From: Bacteroidia bacterium
Lineage (GTDB): Bacteria; Bacteroidota; Bacteroidia; Bacteroidales; GCA-2748055
Assembly: GCA_004525825.1 (NCBI GenBank)
Contig: SPBY01000152.1
Location: 1-6,869, forward strand
Length of the DNA: 6,869 nt
Direction of reading: 5' to 3'
Shown: in pieces, positions 1-6,140 of the stretch
How positions within the stretch are numbered: position 1 is the first letter of the stretch
Layout of the letters: every line of letters starts with the position of its first letter
Position numbers and translations under genes: made by a program
Notes under the pieces: generated by a model
Databases searched by the model: none
Told to the model about the DNA's origin: nothing
What the model saw: only the letters and a program-made list of their open reading frames with translations

Positions 1-948
1 GTCCAGGCGGTAAAAGAGGTCCTCCCGAAAGGTCCCTTCCTTGACCATTTGTTTCAGGGACCGGTTGGTGGCAGTGATCAGCCGGATGTCAATTTTTACA
101 GGCTGCTGGTCTCCCACCCGTATCAATTCCCGGTTCTGAATAACCTGGAGCAATTTGGCCTGGCTGGAGAGTGGAATGTTCCCGATCTCATCCAGAAAAA
201 GGGTTCCTTCATCGGCTGCCTCGAAACGACCCGTACGATCTTCCTTTGCATCAGTGAAAGCTCCCTTCACATGTCCGAACATCTCGCTTTCGAAGAGAGT
301 TTCGCTCAGGGAACCCATGTCTACTCCCACAAAAATCTGTTCAGAACGAGTAGACCGCCTGTGAATCTCCTGGGCTATGACTTCCTTTCCCGTTCCGTTT
401 TCCCCGAGGATCAGGACATTGGCGTCGGTGGCAGCCACCCGGTCCACGGTATTCATCAGTTTTGTCATTTCCACGGAGTTTCCATGGAACATCCTGTATG
501 CCCGGTCCAGGTCATTTGTTAGCTGCTGCTGTTTGCCTTTCAACTTCTTAACTTCCTGACTCGATTTGCGGAGACGATAGGCGTTGGTCAGAGTCACAAT
601 GAGTTTCTCAGGATCCCATGGCTTGGTGATGAAATCAGTGGCGCCTTCCCGGATGGCTTTCACGGCCAGTTCAATATCCCCATATGCTGTGATCAGGATG
701 ACTGGAAGCTGGGGGTCCTTTTTTTTGATCTCGTTCAGCCAGAAAATCCCCTCGTTCCCCGAGATTTCTCCCATGGCATAATTCATGTCCAGCATCACCA
801 CGTCGTAGCTGTTTCTCCACAGCATTTCATGAATTCGGAAAGGCTTGGCAAGGATGTCAATGGATTCAAATTCATCCTTCAGAAGAAGTCTGAGAGACTC
901 AAGAATTTGCACATTGTCATCGATCACCAGGATGCGGGCAGGCAGCAT
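1..948 (-). CDS. Sigma-54-dependent response regulator, NtrC family (3' end outside window)
   Basis: Two-component transcriptional activator, cytoplasmic; 316 residues are visible and the reading frame is still open at base 1. Residues 1-125 form a receiver: acidic pair D10/D11, likely phospho-acceptor D54 in VVMLDMN, T87 in ILITAYG and K109 in FITKPW. A helical linker (about 125-152) leads to the sigma-54-interacting AAA+ domain: Walker A GENGTGK (182-188), L1 loop GAFTDA (229-234), Walker B GTLFLDE (248-254), and TFREDLFYRL (306-315) holding the conserved arginines. The end of the AAA+ domain and the expected Fis-type helix-turn-helix lie beyond the window. The start at 948 puts the first receiver strand (ARILVID) right after the Met; no in-frame ATG was seen upstream and there is no clear Shine-Dalgarno sequence. 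It is divergent from the permease gene, which has a sigma-54 promoter, so that gene is its likely target. The partner histidine kinase is not in the window. Family assignment is very secure; the target is inferred. Confidence 0.96.
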   Translation of the reverse strand, partial: MLPARILVIDDNVQILESLRLLLKDEFESIDILAKPFRIHEMLWRNSYDVVMLDMNYAMGEISGNEGIFWLNEIKKKDPQLPVILITAYGDIELAVKAIREGATDFITKPWDPEKLIVTLTNAYRLRKSSQEVKKLKGKQQQLTNDLDRAYRMFHGNSVEMTKLMNTVDRVAATDANVLILGENGTGKEVIAQEIHRRSTRSEQIFVGVDMGSLSETLFESEMFGHVKGAFTDAKEDRTGRFEAADEGTLFLDEIGNIPLSSQAKLLQVIQNRELIRVGDQQPVKIDIRLITATNRSLKQMVKEGTFREDLFYRLD

Positions 949-1000
949 GGATTCAAATTTTAGGTAATTTAAGGCTATTCGTTCATAAACCTGACACTAT

Positions 1001-1019
1001 CTGTTCAGATTCTGAACAG
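1001..1019. promoter_or_regulatory. Perfect 19-bp palindrome, candidate activator-binding site (UAS)
   Basis: CTGTTCAGATTCTGAACAG is a perfect inverted repeat with 9-bp arms around one central base. Its centre (1010) lies about 111 bp upstream of the start point predicted from the sigma-54 promoter at 1095-1110, within the usual distance for enhancer sites of NtrC-type activators. It is also about 53 bp upstream of the regulator's own start codon, so autoregulation is possible. The symmetry is seen directly; binding by the adjacent regulator is inferred. A partial half-site, CTGAACA, recurs at 1133-1139 across the permease start codon. Confidence 0.7.
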
Positions 1020-1056
1020 TAATTTGCGCTATACAAGGCGGTCTCTCATCGTAAGG

Positions 1057-1071
1057 ATCTAACGATTAGAT
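1057..1071. repeat. Short inverted repeat in the divergent intergenic region
   Basis: ATCTAA-CGA-TTAGAT has perfect 6-bp arms around a 3-base centre. It lies between the 19-bp palindrome and the sigma-54 promoter. It overlaps a second imperfect dyad at 1048-1066 (7 of 8 arm positions match). It could be a weaker regulator site, but AT-rich dyads this short arise by chance, so function is uncertain. Confidence 0.35.
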
Positions 1072-1094
1072 TATTATGTGATTGTGAGCATTTC

Positions 1095-1110
1095 TGGCAC
1101 CCATTTAGCA
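1095..1110 (+). promoter_or_regulatory. Sigma-54 (RpoN) -24/-12 promoter of the permease gene
   Basis: TGGCACCCATTTAGCA matches the consensus TGGCAC-N5-TTGCW at every defined position except one (T to A in the -12 block), with the exact GG-to-GC spacing. The predicted transcription start is near 1121, giving a leader of about 18 nt before the ATG at 1139. The divergent gene encodes a sigma-54 activator and a palindrome sits upstream, which supports a real promoter. It drives the permease and, if transcription reads through, possibly the genes after it. Confidence 0.8.
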
Positions 1111-1138
1111 TTTTGATTGGAAACTATTCTAACTGAAC

Positions 1139-3559
1139 ATGATCTTCAATTATTTTAAATACGCTTTCAGGAACCTGGTGAAGCAGCGTGGCCGGACCCT
1201 GATCAACCTTTTCGGCCTTTCATTCAGCATTGCCATTGTAATTATCATATACCTCTATACTACCGGAGAGATCAGTTACAACAATTTTCATGAGAACGGA
1301 GACCGGATCTATCGAATGTACAGCTCGGTTTATCAGGCAGATGGTGAACAGATTTTCTCTCCCTTTCAGGACGGAAAGATGGCAGTAGCCTTGCGGGAAA
1401 ACATACCAGGGGTGGAAGCCACCTGTCGTTTAAAAAACACACCGGCTTTTATTGGAATGAAAGAGGAGGTGTTCCAGGAGCATATTGGTTTTGTGGATTC
1501 CACTTTTTTTGATCTGTTTACCTACGAATTCCTGGCAGGAGACCGGGAAACCCCGCTTCATCGCCTGAAGAGCGTGGTGCTTACCGAAACAGTGGCCCGG
1601 AAGATCTTCAAGGACACCCTGGTCAGCCTGGATGACGTGATCGGTAAGATCATCGAATTTCCCGAAAGGCCTCCGTTCAACCAATATACAGTTACAGCGG
1701 TTATAGCAGATCCGCCCGAAAACACTTCCTTCAGGTGGACGGTTTTGATTCCTTACATACATGCTGAGGTATATCCGCGGAGCAATGATTTTGGCGGGGA
1801 TACCTATACCTACGTGATGCTGGATGAAACAAACGATGCTCAAAGAATGGAAGAGACCTCCCAGACCCTGATCGAGGATTTTTACGGGGAAGGTCTCAGA
1901 CAATATGTTCAAATGGGATTTTTGAAGGAGGGGGAACACCATTTTACTTTACACTTCATGCCCTACAGGGAACTATACCTCGGTTCGGAGCATTTCCGGG
2001 GCTCCTATGAATTGACCGGGAACAAGAATTCCCTGTATATTCTTTCCAGCATAGCCATCCTGATCCTGCTGATTGCCTGTTTCAATTATGTGATGATATC
2101 CATAGGAACTGCGCTGAACCGTGTGGGCGATTTTGGAATGATGAATGTTGTGGGGGCAAGGAGGTGGCAAATTCTGTCCCAGTTTGTGATCGAATCCTTT
2201 GTGCTGACCTTTATCTCTCTCTTTCTGGGGATCATCCTGGCGGAACAGTTACTTCCACTGTTTAATCGTTTGGCGCAGGATGATCTTAGCTTTACACTTT
2301 ATTCCCGGGGAACGAACTTCCTTTTCCTGTTGGCCATCCTGCTGTTCATTGTAATAAGTACCAGCTCTTATATTGGATTTTATCTGCTGCGTAGAAGTCA
2401 GCCCCTCCGTTTCCTCCGAAGAGAAATGCTTTCGGTCAGGCGAAACGGAGTGGCCAGAATATCGGTGGTATTACAGTTCTTTATAGCCATTGCCCTGCTT
2501 ATTTCAGGAGGAGTCATCCTGAAGCAACTGAATTACCTGGTGAACAGGGACGTGGGTTTTGCAAGGGAAAATACGGTGGTAATTCATGTGGATTTTGATG
2601 AGCAGAAAATTCAAACTCTGAAGGAGAAGATTTTGGAATCGCCCCAGGTGAGTAGTGTGACCATGAGTGATCGCAGTTTCGATTCGGGGAGCAGTTCACA
2701 GGGGATCAGGAACAAAAAGGGAGAGATCACCACAGTTCGCTTTCTGCGAATCGACTATGATTATATACAGACACTGGGACTCGAACTACTTGCGGGCAGG
2801 AACTTTTTCAGTGATGAAGCAGTAGTTGACTCCATACCCAATGTCATCGTCAATGAAACCCTGGTCAGAGAGCTTGAAATAGAGGATCCGGTCGGGGAGC
2901 GTGTAACCCTTGATTCGGATGGACTTTCGGTGAACATCATCGGGGTGGTCAGAGACTTTCACTACGATTCCATGCATGACGAGATCCAGGCACTGATGAT
3001 GCATAGTTTTTCTTATAACAGCATCTGGTACCTCTTCGTGAAGGCCCGGGAAGGACAGATGGCCGGGGTACTGGAACACTCTGAAAAAGTCTGGAAAGAA
3101 GTGGTGCCCGAATTTGCCTGGGACTATACCTTTATGGAGGAGATCCTGGAAGAACAGTACCAGGGTGAGGATCGCTGGAGCCGGATCATTGCCTATGCGG
3201 CCATCATTGCCATATTTCTCTCCTGCCTGGGCTTAATGGGCATTAGCGGATTGTTGGTGGCACGTCGGTTCAAGGAGGTGGGGATTCGCAAGGCACATGG
3301 GTCCTCCATTCGAAAAATCATTGTCCTATTAAACTCCGAACTTCTTAGATGGGTTTTACTGGCCTATGTACTGGCCTGCCCGGTGGCATGGCTCCTGTTG
3401 CGGAGGTGGCTCCAGGACTTTGCCTACCGCACAGAGATCTCCTGGTGGATCTTCGTTCTGGCAGGCATGGCAGCCATTCTGATTTCCATTCTGACCATCA
3501 CCCTTCAAATCTACAGGGTGGCCAGGCAGAACCCGGTGAATGCGCTGAGGTACGAATAG
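1139..3559 (+). CDS. ABC transporter permease with two FtsX/MacB modules
   Basis: Inner-membrane permease of the MacB/FtsX (type VII ABC) superfamily, 806 residues, in the duplicated form common in Bacteroidota. Module 1: cytoplasmic start NYFKYAFRNLVKQRGRT, TM1 about 21-42, a periplasmic MacB-core-like domain about 45-290, then three TM segments near 297-320, 345-372 and 392-418. Module 2: TM about 440-461, a second periplasmic domain about 465-680, then TM segments near 682-706, 735-755 and 768-793, ending in NPVNALRYE. The likely ATPase-coupling loops are VGDFGMMNVVGARRWQ in module 1 and EVGIRKAHGSS in module 2. Such proteins pair with a LolD/MacB-type ATPase and couple ATP hydrolysis to periplasmic work, often export through a TolC-type channel; the substrate cannot be read from sequence. 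No ATPase gene is in the window. No Shine-Dalgarno sequence was seen before the ATG. A sigma-54 promoter lies 29 bp upstream of it. It may be co-transcribed with blaI-type downstream genes, but those have their own promoter. Confidence 0.95.
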   Translation: MIFNYFKYAFRNLVKQRGRTLINLFGLSFSIAIVIIIYLYTTGEISYNNFHENGDRIYRMYSSVYQADGEQIFSPFQDGKMAVALRENIPGVEATCRLKNTPAFIGMKEEVFQEHIGFVDSTFFDLFTYEFLAGDRETPLHRLKSVVLTETVARKIFKDTLVSLDDVIGKIIEFPERPPFNQYTVTAVIADPPENTSFRWTVLIPYIHAEVYPRSNDFGGDTYTYVMLDETNDAQRMEETSQTLIEDFYGEGLRQYVQMGFLKEGEHHFTLHFMPYRELYLGSEHFRGSYELTGNKNSLYILSSIAILILLIACFNYVMISIGTALNRVGDFGMMNVVGARRWQILSQFVIESFVLTFISLFLGIILAEQLLPLFNRLAQDDLSFTLYSRGTNFLFLLAILLFIVISTSSYIGFYLLRRSQPLRFLRREMLSVRRNGVARISVVLQFFIAIALLISGGVILKQLNYLVNRDVGFARENTVVIHVDFDEQKIQTLKEKILESPQVSSVTMSDRSFDSGSSSQGIRNKKGEITTVRFLRIDYDYIQTLGLELLAGRNFFSDEAVVDSIPNVIVNETLVRELEIEDPVGERVTLDSDGLSVNIIGVVRDFHYDSMHDEIQALMMHSFSYNSIWYLFVKAREGQMAGVLEHSEKVWKEVVPEFAWDYTFMEEILEEQYQGEDRWSRIIAYAAIIAIFLSCLGLMGISGLLVARRFKEVGIRKAHGSSIRKIIVLLNSELLRWVLLAYVLACPVAWLLLRRWLQDFAYRTEISWWIFVLAGMAAILISILTITLQIYRVARQNPVNALRYE

Positions 3560-3560
3560 G

Positions 3561-3623
3561 GCATAATTTATGATTTAGTTCTATAAACTTAACAATAAGT
3601 TTATTGAACTAAAAAATAAGTTA
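3561..3623. promoter_or_regulatory. Three tandem 21-bp operator-like units (AAYT-N8-AGTT)
   Basis: Aligning 3561-3581, 3582-3602 and 3603-3623 shows three units. AGTT occurs at 3577, 3598 and 3619, exactly 21 bp apart. The matching half-sites are AATT at 3565 and AACT at 3586 and 3607, each 8 bases before its AGTT. Unit 2 is the best dyad, AACTTA-acaa-TAAGTT. A 21-bp period equals two helical turns, so bound dimers would sit on one face of the DNA. The array begins just after the permease stop codon and ends at the base before the predicted -7 element of the repressor gene. It is a good candidate autoregulatory operator for the BlaI-type protein. It does not match the TACA-NN-TGTA type operator known for CopY and related Firmicute BlaI/MecI sites. 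The repeats are seen; repressor binding is inferred. Confidence 0.6.
3574..3613. repeat. Near-perfect 18-bp inverted repeat with 4-bp loop
   Basis: Arms 3574-3591 and 3596-3613 are complementary at 17 of 18 positions (a single T/T mismatch at 3582/3605) around ACAA. It arises partly from two of the tandem operator-like units and could also form an AU-rich hairpin at the end of the permease transcript. It is followed by an A-run, not a T-run, on the plus strand, so it is not a typical intrinsic terminator. Confidence 0.65.
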
Positions 3624-3631
3624 TATGTTTG
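3624..3631 (+). promoter_or_regulatory. Bacteroidota-type -7 promoter element for the blaI-like gene
   Basis: TATGTTTG fits the primary sigma factor -7 consensus TAnnTTTG of Bacteroidota. A -33 element is less clear; TTTATTG at 3600-3606 is the nearest candidate and lies inside the operator-like array. Predicted start near 3635, leaving a leader of about 25 nt. Overlap of -33 with the array suits repression by occlusion. Confidence 0.5.
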
Positions 3632-3649
3632 ATCCGTAATAATACTAAA

Positions 3650-3656
3650 AGGTGAT
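3650..3656 (+). promoter_or_regulatory. Shine-Dalgarno sequence of the blaI-like gene
   Basis: AGGTGAT pairs well with the 16S rRNA 3' end and ends 3 bases before the ATG at 3660. It supports that start. It stands out because the other starts in this window lack a clear Shine-Dalgarno sequence. Confidence 0.65.
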
Positions 3657-3659
3657 CAA

Positions 3660-4034
3660 ATGGTAACCCTGACCAAAGCGGAAGAACGGATTATGCAGAT
3701 ACTGTGGGGCCTCGAAAAAGGATTTATCAAGGATATCCAGGAGCAGTTCCCCGATCCACACCCCCCCTACAATACCATCTCGACCATTGTACGGGTGCTG
3801 GTGAAAAAGGAAATTGTCTCCTACAAATCCTACGGGGGTTCCTATCAGTATTTTCCAAAGATTACAAGAGAGGAGTACAGAAGTGAGCAAATGGGCCGGC
3901 TCATGAAGAACTATTTTGGCAACTCATTGAAAGAAGTCGTAAACTTCTTTTCCGAAAAGAAGGATTTAGATGTGGATGAATTGGATGAGGCAATGAAGAT
4001 GCTGGAAGAGCTGAAAAGGCAAAAAGACAGCTGA
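3660..4034 (+). CDS. BlaI/MecI/CopY-family transcriptional repressor
   Basis: Small winged-helix repressor, 124 residues, the usual family length. The N-terminal DNA-binding domain (about 1-70) starts with LTKAEERIMQILW, has the recognition-helix region PYNTISTIVRVLVKK (36-50), and a wing around YKSYGGSYQYFP. The C-terminal part (about 72-121) is the helical dimerisation region. In staphylococcal BlaI and MecI, induction involves cutting an Asn-Phe bond in that region. Here VVNFFSEKKDL aligns with that site and places Asn95-Phe96 at the equivalent position. It is followed after 10 nt by an M56 metallopeptidase, the usual partner, so the two are very probably one operon. The tandem 21-bp array just upstream is its likely operator. 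No beta-lactamase gene is in the window, so the name BlaI is by family only; other targets, including the neighbouring export genes, are possible. Confidence 0.95.
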   Translation: MVTLTKAEERIMQILWGLEKGFIKDIQEQFPDPHPPYNTISTIVRVLVKKEIVSYKSYGGSYQYFPKITREEYRSEQMGRLMKNYFGNSLKEVVNFFSEKKDLDVDELDEAMKMLEELKRQKDS

Positions 4035-4044
4035 TTGTGAAGCC

Positions 4045-6120
4045 ATGGTGCGGTTCATTATATATCTGCTGGAGACTGGCATCTGTCTCTCCCTGCTCTA
4101 CCTGGCCTGGTGGTTGTTTCTCCGAAAGGAGACTTATTTTAATTTCAACCGAATATTCCTGGTGGGAAGCATTGCACTGGCTCTTCTGGTTCCTGTGCTG
4201 CATCTTTCGCTGAGCATTCCCCCGGGAAGTACCCTGGAGAATCCTGCCAGGAGAGTGGTCAGATTCCGAAGCTCTTATGAGGTGCTGATTGGAATACTCG
4301 ATGCAGATTTTGGAGCAGAACCGCGCTCAGTTCACAGTGTAAGCGGAGAAGGTCAGGCAGGAGAAGTATTCGGAGAGGGGGGAACGATTCCTGCGGAACA
4401 GAATCATGGGGCCACATTGAACAAGGACACGGATCCATCCCGTTCAGGTTCCAGGCTCTCGGGAATTAATAATGGATTGTCTAACATTTTGTTAATCATA
4501 TATATAGGTGGAGTAGCATACTTCTTTGCCAGGTTTGTATACCTGGCCGTCCGACTCTACTTGCTGGCGAAACGAAACAGGGTAAGCCGGCAGGGAGGAT
4601 TCCGGATGGTCGAGATCGAAGAGGATATCTCTCCATTCTCCTTTTTCCGCTTTTTATTTATTAATCACCGATCCTTCAACGAATCCGAATTACCACAGGT
4701 GCTGGAGCATGAAAAGGCCCATATCAGGCAAAAGCACTCCATGGATCATCTTTTTGCACACGGGCTTGCCGTTTTCCAGTGGTTCAATCCATTTGCCTGG
4801 CAAATGCGAAAGGCCTTGAAAACCACGCACGAGTATATTGCGGACCAGCAAGTCATTGACAGGGGAATTGAACGTTTAGATTACCAGGCCTTATTACTTA
4901 AACAGGTGATAGGTTATCACTCTGTGGAACTAGTAAATAACTTCAATTTAAAACCCATTAAACAACGAATAGCCATGATGAATAAAAACAGATCGGGTAT
5001 GCCTGCAAAGCTAAAAGCCACGCTGGTAGCACCCTTCGCCATACTTGTATTTTTCCTTTTCGCAGATTTTACGCTTAAAGGAAGTGACTCCGAATTGCCG
5101 GATCCCCTGAATGAACTTTCGGGTTTATGGATCAAGCAGACCGTGGATGATTTTAGCCACACCCTCTATATAAAAGACGACAAGCTTTCTTTTCCGGAAG
5201 GAATCGAAATCCGTGAGTTCTATCTGAAAGCTGAAGGCGGCTCCCTGATTCTTTCGGGGAGGGAAGGGGCTGCAGGTACAAAAATCCGCTATGAACTCAA
5301 GGGAACGGAATTAAACCTCTGGTGGAACGATTCACAACTTAGCCGTTACAATAAGTCTTCATCCAAAAACACCCTGGATCAAATCCTGACTGAACAGAAG
5401 CTACAAATAGAGCTTCCCTATATATCCCAATACAGGCTGATGGAAAATGAAGATCTGCTATACCGGATCTGTATGGGAAAGAAGGAGGATGGAACTACGG
5501 CCTTCACCTTTAACGGAAGTCCCTTCAAATTAAAGGAGCTGACCGGACGGGTAGAAAAAGAGCAAGGCAAACTCAGCAAGCTGGATCAGAGCTCCATAAA
5601 TGCGTTGTTTCTGGTGGACCGGGGCGTTCCCATGGAACAGATGGACCAGGTAAGACAGGTTCTTCGGAAGATGGGAGCCCTTCATTTTGCCGAAGGGGGA
5701 TATCCACACGGGGACATTGAGCTTTCCCCGCTGCTGTACCATGCTGTTGCCCTGCCCAGGCTCCTTCCCCCGCTCAATGCCAAAATACTGGATAAGAAAG
5801 AGATGGAGAAAGCGGGAGGAAAAGTCATTACCATAGACCTGGCAGCCAGGAATACTACTCCAAGGGATGTGGACCAGAACCTGCAGCAATTTATCAGGGA
5901 AAACCAGGGTAAATATGTGATTTCGCTGGAGTATGATGGAGCCGTCCCCTATGGACAATATGTGGAGTCAGTCGATATGGTCACTATGGTGGTGTACCGC
6001 TTCAGAAAGGAGCAGGCCCTTGAAAAGTACAGCGCTCCCTACGACAAACTGGGGGATGATCTGCAAAGGGAGATCCGCAAAATCTATCCCATGGCCCTTT
6101 CGGAGACCATGAAGGACTGA
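4045..6120 (+). CDS. BlaR1-like M56 membrane metallopeptidase with ExbD/TolR-like periplasmic region
   Basis: Integral-membrane zinc peptidase and presumed signal transducer, 691 residues. TM1 about 5-27, TM2 about 34-57, a Ser/Gly/Glu-rich stretch 58-145, TM3 about 146-174. The M56 domain (about 175-320) carries HEKAH (222-226, HEXXH type) and THEYIAD (261-267), whose E263 is the likely third zinc ligand. TM4 is about 324-342. By the BlaR1 topology the peptidase faces the cytoplasm, where it could cleave the BlaI-type partner, and 343-691 is periplasmic. That region has no penicillin-binding SxxK/SxN/KTG pattern that I can see. It holds a beta-rich segment (about 355-490), then an ExbD/TolR-like stretch (about 495-560, with ALFLVDRGVPMEQMDQVRQV), then a clearer one (about 575-690, with YVISLEYDGAVPYGQYVESV and a tail resembling Bacteroidota ExbD: KYSAPYDKL, IRKIYPMALSE). 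Start at 4045 lies 10 nt after the repressor stop; no strong Shine-Dalgarno, consistent with translational coupling. M56 call is secure; ExbD likeness is by eye. Confidence 0.92.
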   Translation: MVRFIIYLLETGICLSLLYLAWWLFLRKETYFNFNRIFLVGSIALALLVPVLHLSLSIPPGSTLENPARRVVRFRSSYEVLIGILDADFGAEPRSVHSVSGEGQAGEVFGEGGTIPAEQNHGATLNKDTDPSRSGSRLSGINNGLSNILLIIYIGGVAYFFARFVYLAVRLYLLAKRNRVSRQGGFRMVEIEEDISPFSFFRFLFINHRSFNESELPQVLEHEKAHIRQKHSMDHLFAHGLAVFQWFNPFAWQMRKALKTTHEYIADQQVIDRGIERLDYQALLLKQVIGYHSVELVNNFNLKPIKQRIAMMNKNRSGMPAKLKATLVAPFAILVFFLFADFTLKGSDSELPDPLNELSGLWIKQTVDDFSHTLYIKDDKLSFPEGIEIREFYLKAEGGSLILSGREGAAGTKIRYELKGTELNLWWNDSQLSRYNKSSSKNTLDQILTEQKLQIELPYISQYRLMENEDLLYRICMGKKEDGTTAFTFNGSPFKLKELTGRVEKEQGKLSKLDQSSINALFLVDRGVPMEQMDQVRQVLRKMGALHFAEGGYPHGDIELSPLLYHAVALPRLLPPLNAKILDKKEMEKAGGKVITIDLAARNTTPRDVDQNLQQFIRENQGKYVISLEYDGAVPYGQYVESVDMVTMVVYRFRKEQALEKYSAPYDKLGDDLQREIRKIYPMALSETMKD

Positions 6121-6140
6121 TCATTTGGATGATGTTTTTT
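6120..6140 (+). terminator. Possible weak terminator between convergent genes
   Basis: ATCAT-TTGG-ATGAT forms a 5-bp stem with a 4-base loop, then G and six T. It starts at the last base of the M56 stop codon and the T-run overlaps the end of the convergent gene. The stem is short and AT-rich, so termination efficiency is doubtful, but position and T-run fit an intrinsic terminator for the plus-strand operon. Confidence 0.35.

Noticed and set aside
49..522. Open reading frame on the plus strand within 49-522
   Set aside because: It lies antisense to the response-regulator gene, whose minus-strand frame shows continuous receiver and AAA+ motifs. The plus-strand product has no recognisable features.
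1095..1110. Sigma-54 promoter on the minus strand (GGGTGC-N5-ATGCT) for the regulator gene
   Set aside because: GG-to-GC spacing is right but the flanking bases match poorly. It is the near-complement of the much better plus-strand site and lies about 145 bp from the regulator start.
1430..1942. 170-codon open frame on the minus strand inside the permease gene
   Set aside because: It is a shadow of the permease's coding frame; the peptide has no family resemblance and the plus-strand frame is unambiguous.
3574..3613. Inverted repeat read as a rho-independent terminator of the permease gene
   Set aside because: The stem is AT-rich and is followed by A-rich sequence rather than a T-run on the plus strand. 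The 21-bp periodic pattern explains it better as operator DNA, though a role in RNA stability is not excluded.
5530..5958. 142-codon open frame on the minus strand inside the M56 gene
   Set aside because: It is antisense to the ExbD-like region and has no recognisable domain or start signal.
4045..6120. A true beta-lactam sensor (BlaR1/MecR1)
   Set aside because: I see no penicillin-binding serine motif set in residues 343-691, and no beta-lactamase or PBP gene nearby. Only the membrane M56 part matches BlaR1.
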